From: DATKZH01 sp964475955
GTDB taxonomy: Bacteria > Planctomycetota > Planctomycetia > Pirellulales > Thermoguttaceae
Assembly: GCA_964475955.1 (NCBI GenBank)
Contig: CAYYZY010000036.1
Location: 1-50,525 of the forward strand
DNA length: 50,525 bases
Reading direction: 5' to 3'
Shown: positions 33,827 to 41,714 of the stretch, piece by piece
Position numbering within the stretch: position 1 is the first letter of the stretch
Layout of the letters: every line of letters starts with the position of its first letter
Program-made: the position numbers and the translations under genes
The notes under the pieces: generated by a model
The model's input: only the letters and a program-made list of their open reading frames with translations
The model's database searches: none
What the model was told of the DNA's origin: nothing

Positions 33827-36800
33827 GTGGCAGAACCCCTGTTTTCCATCACCTGCGCGACCTGCCAGGCGCGGCTCGCCGTGCGCGACGAGGCGGCCAT
33901 CGGCCAGATCCTCACCTGCCCGAAGTGCGAGAGCATGGTCGAGGTCACCCCCCCGCCAGGGTGGAAGCCGCCGCCCAAGCCCAGCTCCCAACCAAGGGCC
34001 GAGCCGAAATCTGACCCCCAAGCCGAGCCGGAAGAGGCCCCCAACCGCGGCGAGGCCGGCAAAGCGGCCGCTCCGGGCGGGGCGGGCGCGGCGCCCGGGG
34101 CTTCCAAGACGAGAAGACCACCCAAGCAAGCGGGCAAGAAACGGTCTGATAGGGGGGGTAGCCGCGGAAAGCAAACCCGTGGGGCGCAGCCCCCGGCCAA
34201 CAAGCCGACGGAACCCCGCCCCGGCATACCCTCAGATAAACCGGTAGCGCCTCCCGATCGCGGGGCGACGCGCAGGACCGCCCAAGCCGCCTCGGGCGCC
34301 GCCGCTTCGGCGGGCGTCGTCCCCCCGCCGGCCGACGCCCCCGTTCCGCCGCCCGTCGAGGCTACCGAGCCGTCGGCCGCGCCGCCCGAAGCACCCGCCC
34401 AAATCGGCGAGCCGGGCCCACCTCCGCCAGGTGCCGAGGAGGCCGCAGCGACCAGGGCGGAAGAAGGGGCCGCCTTGGCCACGCCGCGCGCGGCCTTGGC
34501 GCCGGCCGAGCTCCTGTGGCGGAAGTGGCTCTTGTTGGCGGCCGCGCCGGTCGTGGGCGTGGTGGTCGGGGTCTTCGTCTGGTTGGCTCTCTCGTCCCGC
34601 GGCCCGGAGCCTTCGCCGCCGGTCGATCCCCCGAACGCGCCGCAGGAAGCCGAACCGTCGACCGAAGAACCCGCGCCGCCCGAGCCGGAGCCGACCGCCC
34701 TGCGACTCGACCCGCGCTGGCTGCCGGCCGAGACGCGCTGGCTGGTCAGTCTCCGCTCGTCGGACCTGGCCGGCGAAAAGGCGTTCCGATCGGCGGTGCC
34801 GCTGGGCGGCCCGGCCTGGGACATGGTCCGGCGCCTGACCGACGCGTTCGGCGTCAGGCTGGAGACGATCCGCCGGCTGAGCTGGGCCTCGACCGACCTG
34901 GAAGCCTGGCCCGACCCGGGCCTGATCGTCGTCGAACTGGTCGCTGGGCACGATGCGGGCGTGTTTCGCCGCGAGGGCAAGCCCGCCGACGTGCTCGTCG
35001 ACGGCAAGGTCGGTCGCCGGCTGACCGACGGCGATTGGCCGCACCCGTTCGTGGTGATCGACCGGTCGACGATCCTCACCGGCCGCCCGGCGCTACTCGA
35101 CGCGATCGCCGACCGCGAGGGGGCGGCCCTCAAGAGCGTGCCCATCGACCGGCTGTTCCAGGCGATCGGCGCCGAGGCGGACGCCTTCGTGCTCGTCGAC
35201 CTGGCCTCGGCGCGCGCGGCGGGCTGGCAGTTGCCCACCTCGGTGATGGACGTTTGGCCGGCGGGGCGCGAGCCGTGGCGCGTGGTCTGGGAGGTGCCGC
35301 ACGGGCTGGGCTTTTCGGTTCCGTCGGGCCGGACGGGCGTGACCGAGGTCGCCCTGGTCTGCGAGGGCCCGACCGCCGCCCAGAACGTCGAGGCGGCCCT
35401 CGACGAGTTGATCCCCGCCGCCCAGGCTGCCATCCGGCAGCGGTCGGAGTCGCTGGCCGAGCCGGGGCGGGGGGCGATCCCGGAGGCGGCCGCGGCGAGC
35501 TACCGGGAACTGCTGACCGGCGTGTCGGCCGCGCTGGAGGCCTCCCGATGGGAAGTCGTCGACCAGACGGTCTGGGTCCGCGTCGATTGGGGCGCGGGCC
35601 TTTCGGACGCGGTCGTCGCCGGAGTCGAGAGCCGTCCGGCGATCCGCGCCGCCTGGCTCGACGCCGCCTTCCAGGCCGACGAAGCGAACGTCGAGGGAAT
35701 CCTCGCCGGGCTGGGTAAGTACCATCGCGCCAAGGGGAGTTTCCCCGCGGGCGCCGGCGGCGCCGCGCTGCTCTCGCCCGAAAGCCGGCTGAGCTGGATC
35801 GCCTCGGCGCTGCCTTACCTGGGGCACGAGGATTGGTTCGAAGAGCTCCATTTCGGCTACCCGTGGAACGGCGGACAGAACCGCGCGGTCACGCGGCGGC
35901 GGCTCGACCGGATGATCAACCCCGCGTTGGGCCCGAGCACCACCGAGGCCGGTTTCCCCGTGACGCACTACGTCGGCGTGGCCGGCGTGGGCCCCGACGC
36001 CGGTTTCCTCGAACCGGGCCACTTCCGCGCCGGCCTGTTCGGCTTCAACCGCACCACCCGGCTCGACGAAATCCCCGACGGCGCCAGCAACACGCTCGCC
36101 ATCCTGGGCGTAAGCGAGCACCTTGGAGGGTGGGGTTCCGGGGGGAATGCGACCGTCCGCGGCCTGACCAAGCCGCCCTACGTGAACGGCCCCGACGGAT
36201 TCGGCAGCGGTCAGCCCGGCGGCATGCTGGTCGGCATGGCCGACGGGTCGGTGCGGTTCGTGTCGAAGGAGATCGACCCGATCGTGCTCGAGCAACTGGC
36301 CACCATCGGCGGCGGGGAGCGCGCCACGGTGGCCGCCTTGGGCCCCCCACGCTTCGCGCAGGAGCCACGCAAGCCGAAACCGGCCGCCCAAGTGGCGGCC
36401 GCGAAAGAGCCGCCGTCGAAACCGGCCCCAAGTGCCGACGACTCGGCGGCCGCAGGCCCTGCCGAGCCGGTCGAGCCGGTGCGGTTCGACGTCGAGGCCC
36501 GGCTCGGCGCCCGCGTGGTGCAAATCGGCTTCCCCGACGTGCCGCTGGGCGACGCCGTCCGGCTGGTCTCGCAACTGAGCATGTTGCCGATCACCTTCGA
36601 CCTGGAAGCGATGGCCGAGTTGGGCGTCTCGGTCGGCGATCCGGTCCGCATCGACCTCTCCGGCGCCACCCTGGCCGAAGTCCTCAAGGCCGTGCTGGCC
36701 GAGCACGGCCTGGTCTACGTGGTCGATCGGGGCCAGGTGCTCGTGACCAGCCCCGGGCGAAAGCGGGGCTCCACGAAGCCGAGGGACTACACGGTCTCCG

Positions 36801-37594
36801 ACCTGACCGGCCGCGGCGTGGAAGCCACCGCCAAACTGGCCGATCTGGTTCGCGACGTGGTCGCGCCCGAGTCGTGGGAACCCTCCGGCGGGCAGGGTAC
36901 GGTCGAGGCGGCGCCCGGCGTGTTGAAGGTCGTCCAGACCGACGCGGTCCACTTCCAGGTCCTCACCCTCTGCGAGCGGCTGCGCTCGGCCCGCGGCCTG
37001 CCGCTGCGGAGCCGATACGACCCGGCCATGTTCTCGCTCGCCACGCGCTTCGGGCGCGCCCGGGCGAAGCTGAGCCAGCCGATCACGGCGAATTTCCCGA
37101 TTCCCACGCCCCTGGAGCGGATCCTCTCCGAGTTCGAACGGGCGAGCAGCATGGAGCTGTTCGTCGATTGGATCGCGTTGGGGGCCCAGGGTATGTCACC
37201 CACCACGGAGTCGACGGTCCGGGCCGACCGTCGTCCGCTTGGCGAAGCGCTCGACGCCCTGCTGCGGGCCCTCGGGCTCGGCTACCGGGCGGTCGACGCC
37301 GACGCCGTCGAGATCACCACGCGCGCGGCCCTTCTGGCCCGGCTCGAGCGGGAGTTCTACGCCGTGGGCGACCTCCTCTCCGGCGAATCCGGTGCCGACG
37401 CGCTGACGGCGAAGATCAAGGCCGAGGTGGCCGGGGCCACGTGGACCGACGGCGGCGGGTCGGGCGTGATCCGCTTCGACGAGCCCTCGAAATGCCTCCT
37501 CGTGCTCCAGGCGCAGCCCGTCCAACGCGAGGTGGAAGCCCTGCTCCAGCGGTGGCGGGGGGAACGCAACGAGCCGGGGGAGTCGGCCAAATAG
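33827..37594 (+). CDS. Giant zinc-ribbon / membrane / DUF1559-like / secretin-N-like fusion protein
   Basis: About 1255 residues from GTG 33827 (VAEPLFSITC), the only in-frame start at the conserved N-terminus; its ribosome site is poor (GGAG only 3 nt away). Order: a zinc ribbon (CATCQARLAVRDEAAIG then LTCPKCESMVEV, residues 10-40), about 190 residues of Pro/Ala/Glu-rich linker, one membrane helix (KWLLLAAAPVVGVVVGVFVW, about 231-253), a large extracytoplasmic part with a DUF1559/SBP_bac_10-like end (GFNRTTRLDEIPDGASNTLA, GMADGSVRFVSKEI, about 800), then STN/secretin-N-like domains (PLGDAVRLVSQLSMLPITFD, IDLSGATLAEVLKAVLAEHG, about 895-970, and a repeat near 1090-1170). The fold set is typical of planctomycetes. 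Function is unknown; perhaps envelope secretion. Confidence 0.75.
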   Translation: MAEPLFSITCATCQARLAVRDEAAIGQILTCPKCESMVEVTPPPGWKPPPKPSSQPRAEPKSDPQAEPEEAPNRGEAGKAAAPGGAGAAPGASKTRRPPKQAGKKRSDRGGSRGKQTRGAQPPANKPTEPRPGIPSDKPVAPPDRGATRRTAQAASGAAASAGVVPPPADAPVPPPVEATEPSAAPPEAPAQIGEPGPPPPGAEEAAATRAEEGAALATPRAALAPAELLWRKWLLLAAAPVVGVVVGVFVWLALSSRGPEPSPPVDPPNAPQEAEPSTEEPAPPEPEPTALRLDPRWLPAETRWLVSLRSSDLAGEKAFRSAVPLGGPAWDMVRRLTDAFGVRLETIRRLSWASTDLEAWPDPGLIVVELVAGHDAGVFRREGKPADVLVDGKVGRRLTDGDWPHPFVVIDRSTILTGRPALLDAIADREGAALKSVPIDRLFQAIGAEADAFVLVDLASARAAGWQLPTSVMDVWPAGREPWRVVWEVPHGLGFSVPSGRTGVTEVALVCEGPTAAQNVEAALDELIPAAQAAIRQRSESLAEPGRGAIPEAAAASYRELLTGVSAALEASRWEVVDQTVWVRVDWGAGLSDAVVAGVESRPAIRAAWLDAAFQADEANVEGILAGLGKYHRAKGSFPAGAGGAALLSPESRLSWIASALPYLGHEDWFEELHFGYPWNGGQNRAVTRRRLDRMINPALGPSTTEAGFPVTHYVGVAGVGPDAGFLEPGHFRAGLFGFNRTTRLDEIPDGASNTLAILGVSEHLGGWGSGGNATVRGLTKPPYVNGPDGFGSGQPGGMLVGMADGSVRFVSKEIDPIVLEQLATIGGGERATVAALGPPRFAQEPRKPKPAAQVAAAKEPPSKPAPSADDSAAAGPAEPVEPVRFDVEARLGARVVQIGFPDVPLGDAVRLVSQLSMLPITFDLEAMAELGVSVGDPVRIDLSGATLAEVLKAVLAEHGLVYVVDRGQVLVTSPGRKRGSTKPRDYTVSDLTGRGVEATAKLADLVRDVVAPESWEPSGGQGTVEAAPGVLKVVQTDAVHFQVLTLCERLRSARGLPLRSRYDPAMFSLATRFGRARAKLSQPITANFPIPTPLERILSEFERASSMELFVDWIALGAQGMSPTTESTVRADRRPLGEALDALLRALGLGYRAVDADAVEITTRAALLARLEREFYAVGDLLSGESGADALTAKIKAEVAGATWTDGGGSGVIRFDEPSKCLLVLQAQPVQREVEALLQRWRGERNEPGESAK

Positions 37595-37648
37595 CGGGCC
37601 TCCGCGGCTCGCCGGGGGCGGGATGGCGCCGTCGTGCCGGTTTTCCGC

Positions 37649-37676
37649 TTGCTTTTTCCTCGGCATGTGCGAGAAT
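37649..37676 (+). promoter_or_regulatory. Candidate promoter of the aroF leader
   Basis: TTGCTT (37649-37654), 16 nt, then GAGAAT (37671-37676) is the best sigma-70-like pair upstream of the leader peptide. Transcription would begin near 37683, giving a 5' leader of about 40 nt before the leader-peptide ATG. Match to consensus is modest. Confidence 0.3.
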
Positions 37677-37724
37677 ACGGAGGAACGTGGAAGATTTGCC
37701 GCACAGGATGACGATTCCAAGACC

Positions 37725-37799
37725 ATGAGTATTCGTTGGGCCGCCTATTTTTGGTTCTTCTTTAGCCCGCAGGGTCGCGGGGCCGGAGGAGGTCTGTAA
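37725..37799 (+). CDS. Aromatic-rich leader peptide controlling aroF
   Basis: A 24-codon frame, MSIRWAAYFWFFFSP followed by QGRGAGGGL and TAA. Seven of residues 5-13 are aromatic (Trp, Tyr, Phe, Trp, Phe, Phe, Phe), as in pheL/trpL-type leaders. It lies 26 nt before a terminator hairpin and 161 nt before the DAHP synthase start, with no other gene between. The ATG overlaps the TGA of a six-codon frame (37708-37728, MTIPRP), which may couple its translation; its own ribosome site is weak (AGGA 17 nt upstream). Ribosome stalling on these codons when charged aromatic tRNAs are scarce would favour the antiterminator. Confidence 0.75.
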   Translation: MSIRWAAYFWFFFSPQGRGAGGGL

Positions 37800-37842
37800 G
37801 CTCAACGAAACGCAGCGAGCAAACCAAAGCCCCGAGGCCCCC
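37772..37842 (+). promoter_or_regulatory. Alternative antiterminator pairing of the aroF attenuator
   Basis: GGGTCGCGGGG (37772-37782, inside the leader frame just after the aromatic codons) can pair with CCCCGAGGCCC (37830-37840), the 5' arm of the terminator: 10 of 11 positions pair, one as G-U. A ribosome stalled at 37737-37763 leaves this segment free to sequester the terminator arm; a ribosome that reaches the stop at 37799 covers it and lets the terminator form. This is the standard attenuation geometry. Confidence 0.6.
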
Positions 37843-37864
37843 AGGGTCCTCGGGGCTTTTTTTG
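37826..37864 (+). terminator. Intrinsic terminator of the aroF attenuator
   Basis: AAGCCCCGAGG (37827-37837) and CCTCGGGGCTT (37848-37858) form a perfect 11-bp stem with a 10-nt loop, followed at once by TTTTTTT (37857-37863). It stands about 100 nt upstream of the aroF start, where a terminator has a purpose only as an attenuator or as the end of the preceding transcription unit (stop 37594, 230 nt away). Confidence 0.85.
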
Positions 37865-37960
37865 TGCGATTTGGGTGGTTGAGTCCGTGTGGGTTCGGCC
37901 GGCGCCAGAGGCCCCGCGCCGCGAGTCCGCGATGCAAAATGAAGATGAGGAGTCCCGAAG

Positions 37961-39037
37961 ATGATTGTCGTGATGAAGAAGGGCGCCGGCCGGGATCAGA
38001 TCGATCACATGATCCGGCGCGTCAAGGAACTCGGCCTGAAGCCCCACCCGATCTACGGCACGGAGCGCACCGTGATCGCCGCCATCGGCGACAAGCGCGA
38101 CGAGCACCGCCACTCGCTGGAAAGCGGGCCGGGCGTGTCGGCCGTGGTCCCCATCCTCGCCCCTTACAAGGTGGCCAGCCTCGAGGTCAAGCCGGAGCGG
38201 ACCGTGGTCCGCGCGGGCCTCTTGAGCGTGGGCAACTGCCACCTCGGCGTCATCGCCGGCCCCTGCTCCGTGGAGAACGAGGAGCAGACGGTCTCCACGG
38301 CACGGGCGATCAAGGCGGCCGGGGCCACGGGCCTGCGCGGCGGGGCCTTCAAACCGCGGACCAGCCCCTACAGCTTCCAGGGACTCAAGCAGGAGGGGCT
38401 CAGAATCCTCGCCGCCGCCCGCGAGGAGACGGGCCTGCCCGTGGTGACCGAGGTGATGGCGGCGGCCGACGTCGAGCTGGTGGCCTCCTACGCCGACGTG
38501 CTCCAGATCGGCGCCCGAAACATGCAGAACTACCGTCTTCTGGAGGAGGCCGGGGCCGCCGGCAAGCCGGTGCTGTTGAAGCGGGGCGCCAGCGCCACGG
38601 TCGACGAGCTTCTGCTGGCCGCCGAGTACATCCTCAACGCCGGCAACCAGAACGTGATGCTCTGCGAGCGGGGCATCCGCACGTTCGAGTCGCACACCCG
38701 ATTCACGCTGCCGCTGGCCACCGTGCCCTACCTGCACGAGCGGACCCACCTGCCGGTCGTTGTCGACCCGAGCCACGGCACGGGCCACGCCAGCCTGGTG
38801 CCGAGCATGTCCGCCGCAGCCGTTGCCGCCGGGGCCGACGGCCTGATCATCGAGGTCCATCCCGAACCGGAGAAGGCCCTCTCCGACGGCTACCAGTCGC
38901 TCACCTTCGAGCAATTCCACGAAACCATGCAGCTTTGCCGCCGCGTGGCCGACGCCGTCGGCAAGCGCCTCGATTCGGGCGGAGAGGAGGCCGCCGTCGA
39001 AGCCGCCGAGGCCGCGGCCGAAGAGCAGCTCGTGTAG
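37961..39037 (+). CDS. aroF: 3-deoxy-7-phosphoheptulonate (DAHP) synthase, type I-beta with N-terminal ACT-like domain
   Basis: A 358-residue DAHP synthase, the first enzyme of the shikimate pathway. GAGGAG lies 8 nt before the ATG. Residues 1-70 (MIVVMKKGAGRDQIDHMIRR) are the ferredoxin-like/ACT-like domain found in Thermotoga-type enzymes, which gives Tyr/Phe feedback inhibition in that type. The barrel has LGVIAGPCSVENEEQTVSTA (metal-binding Cys), GGAFKPRTSPYSFQG, GARNMQNYRLL, KRGASATVDELLLAAEYIL, VVVDPSHGTGHASLVPSM (His) and IIEVHPEPEKALSDGYQS (Glu). An Ala/Glu-rich tail of about 20 residues follows. Likely controlled at two levels: attenuation by the leader and feedback on the protein. 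Confidence 0.95.
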   Translation: MIVVMKKGAGRDQIDHMIRRVKELGLKPHPIYGTERTVIAAIGDKRDEHRHSLESGPGVSAVVPILAPYKVASLEVKPERTVVRAGLLSVGNCHLGVIAGPCSVENEEQTVSTARAIKAAGATGLRGGAFKPRTSPYSFQGLKQEGLRILAAAREETGLPVVTEVMAAADVELVASYADVLQIGARNMQNYRLLEEAGAAGKPVLLKRGASATVDELLLAAEYILNAGNQNVMLCERGIRTFESHTRFTLPLATVPYLHERTHLPVVVDPSHGTGHASLVPSMSAAAVAAGADGLIIEVHPEPEKALSDGYQSLTFEQFHETMQLCRRVADAVGKRLDSGGEEAAVEAAEAAAEEQLV

Positions 39038-39069
39038 GGCGGAACGCCCTTCCGTATCGCGCCGCCAAT

Positions 39070-39126
39070 GCCGGATCGCGATCCGGCCGACCGTGCTGCC
39101 ATGCCCACGGCCAGCGTGGGCATGGC
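39070..39126. repeat. Palindrome plus hairpin between convergent genes
   Basis: GCCGGATCGCGATCCGGC (39070-39087) is an 18-bp perfect palindrome. It is followed by a hairpin with a 12-bp perfect stem, GCCATGCCCACG (39098-39109) and CGTGGGCATGGC (39115-39126), with a 5-nt loop. It lies between the ends of aroF and the ThiF-type gene and may act as a two-way transcription end, though it lacks a U-tract. Confidence 0.6.
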
Positions 39127-39165
39127 ACCCTTCAGATCGAGTTTGGAGGAGTGGAGCCCACGGTT

Positions 39166-39957
39166 TCACCTCACCTGCGGCGCGGGGAACGGGAGCGGCT
39201 GCATGAGGCCGTCGGCGACGTCGAAGGCCAGCTCGCTGTAGTGCAGCGCGCCGGCCAAGTGAAGGGCCATCGCGTTGAGGCACGCCGACGCGGCCGCCAG
39301 GTTGGCCAACAGGAGCTGCGGCGTCGACTCGAGCGCCTCGGTGCAGCTCTTGTCGGTGGGAAGCCGGTCGGCCGGGCTTTCGATCTCCGGGTGATACTGG
39401 GTGAGCGAGGGGCTTGCGTCCTCTCCTCCCCGGCATACGTAGACCTGGCAGTTGCCGTAGGTGCCGCGGCGGAAACGGCCGGTCGAGTCGGGCCCCACGC
39501 CGTCGTTGCCGGCGGAGATGAGCACCACGTCGTCGAGCCGCCGCGAGCAGAAGTCGCTCAAGAGCTTGCGCGTGGCGTGGTTGTCGACCGTGCAGAGGAC
39601 CACGTCGCCGTCGTGTACGAGCCGGTCGACGTTCTCCTCGGTCACGTACTCCTCGATCGGCACCAGCGTGAGGCGCGTGTCGGCGAAACGGTCCAGGAGC
39701 TCGTCGCAGGTGACCGCCGCCTTGTTGCCGCAATCGGAAAAGAACATGCGGCCGGCGTTCTTCGGCTCGAACGCGTCGCCGTCGATCAGCACGAGGCGGA
39801 CGTTCTCTTCCCGGGCGAGCGAGGCGAGCAGCATCGCCCCGTATCGGGCCACGATGCTCCCCACCCCGCCCAGCCCCACGATCTTCACGCTCTGGCCGTC
39901 GGCCAGCCGGGGCTCGAGCGGCTCGTCTCGGGCAAGCAGCGGGTTCGGCTCGGGCAT
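39166..39957 (-). CDS. ThiF-family adenylyltransferase (E1-like), second module
   Basis: A 263-residue E1-like enzyme that should adenylate the C-terminus of a ubiquitin-like protein. The nucleotide-binding motif SVKIVGLGGVGSIVARYGAM is at residues 23-42 (GLGGVG). It is followed by VRLVLIDGDAFEPKNAGRMF (acidic and Asn/Arg contacts) and VVLCTVDNHATRKLLSDF (the Asp-Asn of ThiF/MoeB proteins). A Cys in LPTDKSCTEALESTPQL before the last helix could be the thioester residue. C-terminal half GALHYSELAFDVADG. Last gene of the ubiquitin-type cluster, 80 nt after a JAMM gene. It is closest in style to the ThiF protein of PRTRC loci. The partner is probably the 99-residue ubiquitin-like protein three genes upstream. 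Confidence 0.85.
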   Translation of the reverse strand: MPEPNPLLARDEPLEPRLADGQSVKIVGLGGVGSIVARYGAMLLASLAREENVRLVLIDGDAFEPKNAGRMFFSDCGNKAAVTCDELLDRFADTRLTLVPIEEYVTEENVDRLVHDGDVVLCTVDNHATRKLLSDFCSRRLDDVVLISAGNDGVGPDSTGRFRRGTYGNCQVYVCRGGEDASPSLTQYHPEIESPADRLPTDKSCTEALESTPQLLLANLAAASACLNAMALHLAGALHYSELAFDVADGLMQPLPFPAPQVR

Positions 39958-40037
39958 CGGAGTTGGTCCCTTGAGAGCTGGGGTCGGCGTTTGATGGGAC
40001 GAAGACGTCCGTTCGCGGAGCGGACAACGACGTTTCC

Positions 40038-40850
40038 TCACGCATCGGTATCGGGATACTGGTCGGGCTCGGGCGGCTTGACCGGGTGGGCGGCGCCGTT
40101 GCCGCCTTCGATCGGCTTGCCCGAGGCGGTCACGCAGCAGTCCTCCTCCTGGCGATAGCCGTAGGTCTTGATCGTCACCTTGTCGAGCCACGCGCGGGGG
40201 AAGTTGCTCCGGCGGCGGCGGTAGTCGTCCATGATTTGGTCGGGCCGGACGAGGAACCGCCGCCCGTCGACGACCGCCTCGGCGTGGAACTCGGGCGGCT
40301 CGGAGAAGATGCGGCCGATGACCACGTGGATTCCGGCGCGGTGCGTTTCGTCGAGGTCGTCGACGTACGAGGGGTTCGGCCAGTGGTCGACGTGGCTGTG
40401 CACGTCGCCCACGATCACCCAGCCCTCCGGCAGGGCCGCGGGCCACTCGTACTTGAGTCCGATCGGGAACACCTCCCCCCGCCCGTTGCGGCTCACGGTG
40501 GCCACCTGGTCGGGCACGAGCACGTGGAGCCTGGCGGCCGGCGCGTCCCAGGCCAACAGCACGCCCGCCTCGGAGTTGTGCCGCTCGGCCACCGCCGAGA
40601 AGAACCCCACGATCCGCTCGATCATCGCCCGGGGCATCTTGGGGTAGGCCACCTTGAGGAAGGCGTCCTGCCGGGCGAGCTCGGAGGGCCACCTTCGGGC
40701 GGGCACGCAACTGCGGAAGAACGCGTGGTTGCGGCAGACGAACAGCCCGTCGGCCGTCACCAGGTAGAAGAACGTGTCGTCGGGCCACACCATCTCCGGT
40801 TCGGTCTTCAGGTAGATGGGGGTCATGGGCGCTTGGGGTGTACGTGTCAC
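40038..40850 (-). CDS. JAMM/MPN (JAB) domain isopeptidase, second module
   Basis: A 270-residue JAB-domain metallopeptidase, the class that cuts ubiquitin-like tags from proteins or trims their tails. GTG 40850 is preferred because GGGAG stands 6 nt upstream; ATG 40826 has none. The zinc motif is complete: Glu94 in SEAGVLLAWD, then HSHVDHWPNPSYVDD with His151, His153, Ser161 and Asp164 (HxHx7Sx2D). The N-terminal 85 residues (DDTFFYLVTADGLFVCRNH) resemble PRTRC system protein A. The C-terminus is acidic and Pro-rich. Its stop is 80 nt before the downstream E1-like gene. Confidence 0.88.
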   Translation of the reverse strand: MTRTPQAPMTPIYLKTEPEMVWPDDTFFYLVTADGLFVCRNHAFFRSCVPARRWPSELARQDAFLKVAYPKMPRAMIERIVGFFSAVAERHNSEAGVLLAWDAPAARLHVLVPDQVATVSRNGRGEVFPIGLKYEWPAALPEGWVIVGDVHSHVDHWPNPSYVDDLDETHRAGIHVVIGRIFSEPPEFHAEAVVDGRRFLVRPDQIMDDYRRRRSNFPRAWLDKVTIKTYGYRQEEDCCVTASGKPIEGGNGAAHPVKPPEPDQYPDTDA

Positions 40851-40875
40851 GACGGACTCCCACGGGTTCGGGTAG

Positions 40876-41706
40876 TCATTTCGGCTTGCGGCGGCGGCGG
40901 TTGAACATCGTCCGCACGAGATCGTTGATTCCCAGGCCTCCGCCCTCGGCGATGCCCCGGTAGGCGTACATCCGGTCGATCACCTCGCGGAGCGACTTGC
41001 CGGTCGAGAGCCACGGCACGTCGAGCACGAAGAGCGGGTTCTCGCGCGTGGCCTCCTCCCACGCTTCGACGGTCGCCACGCGCGGATCCACGCGGGTCGA
41101 CTCCGTGAACCAGCTACTCCCCTCGTGCTCCTCCGACGAATAGTTGAACCCGCTCTCGAGCAGGCAGCGCATCAGCGCCCGAAATCCCGCGCGCATCCGC
41201 TGCTTGGAGTCGCGGCAGCCGGCGTAGTGCTCGGGCGTCATCTTCGCCGTGCAGATCCAGGAAAGCGGCTTGCCCTCCTGCGGCGTGAACTTCGAGCAGT
41301 TCAGAAGCGCGGGGTAGAGCAGCTCGTCGGCGTCGTCGTCCAGCGGGCGGGTGCGGAAGAAGCATTCGTTCTGCGGACTGAGCATGTCGCCCTCGAACGC
41401 CGCCAGGACGACGAGGTACGGCAAGGCGATGCGCACGGTGCGGTACTTGGTCTGGGGTCCGTACCGGGCCGGCGAATCGCGGGCGATCCACTTGAACTGG
41501 TAGACGCACGGGGGCGTCTCGTGGACCCAGACGGTCGTGGCGCCCTTCGAGTCGAGGTAGACGAGGCCGTTCGGCAGGATCATGCCGCGGCTGCTCATCC
41601 GCCTTCGGTTCACCGCTTCGAGCAGCGCCTCGACGGTCATCGTGGCCGTCCGCCCCTCCGGCGAAACGGCCCGAACCTCGTTGCCTTCGATCGTGATCGG
41701 GTTCAT
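40876..41706 (-). CDS. PRTRC-B / Prok-E2_D-like protein, possible E2
   Basis: A 276-residue protein. ATG 41706 has AAGGGG 11 nt upstream; GTG 41718, overlapping the previous stop, is an alternative. N-terminal strand region MNPITIEGNEVRAVSPEGRT, then TTVWVHETPPCVYQFKWIAR, and RTVRIALPYLVVLAAFEGDM followed by ECFFRTRPLDD and LLYPALLNCSKFTP. The position between a ubiquitin-like gene and a JAMM gene and the strand-rich middle ending in a Cys recall the PRTRC protein B / prokaryotic E2 family D. The Cys in LLNCSKF is a candidate catalytic or vestigial site. The identification is by context and pattern, not by clear similarity. Confidence 0.5.
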   Translation of the reverse strand: MNPITIEGNEVRAVSPEGRTATMTVEALLEAVNRRRMSSRGMILPNGLVYLDSKGATTVWVHETPPCVYQFKWIARDSPARYGPQTKYRTVRIALPYLVVLAAFEGDMLSPQNECFFRTRPLDDDADELLYPALLNCSKFTPQEGKPLSWICTAKMTPEHYAGCRDSKQRMRAGFRALMRCLLESGFNYSSEEHEGSSWFTESTRVDPRVATVEAWEEATRENPLFVLDVPWLSTGKSLREVIDRMYAYRGIAEGGGLGINDLVRTMFNRRRRKPK

Positions 41707-41714
41707 GCGTGCCG

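Noticed and set aside
37864..40158. Frame of over 750 codons overlapping aroF and the ThiF-type gene
   Set aside because: It covers two well-supported genes in other frames and crosses their intergenic hairpins; not a protein.
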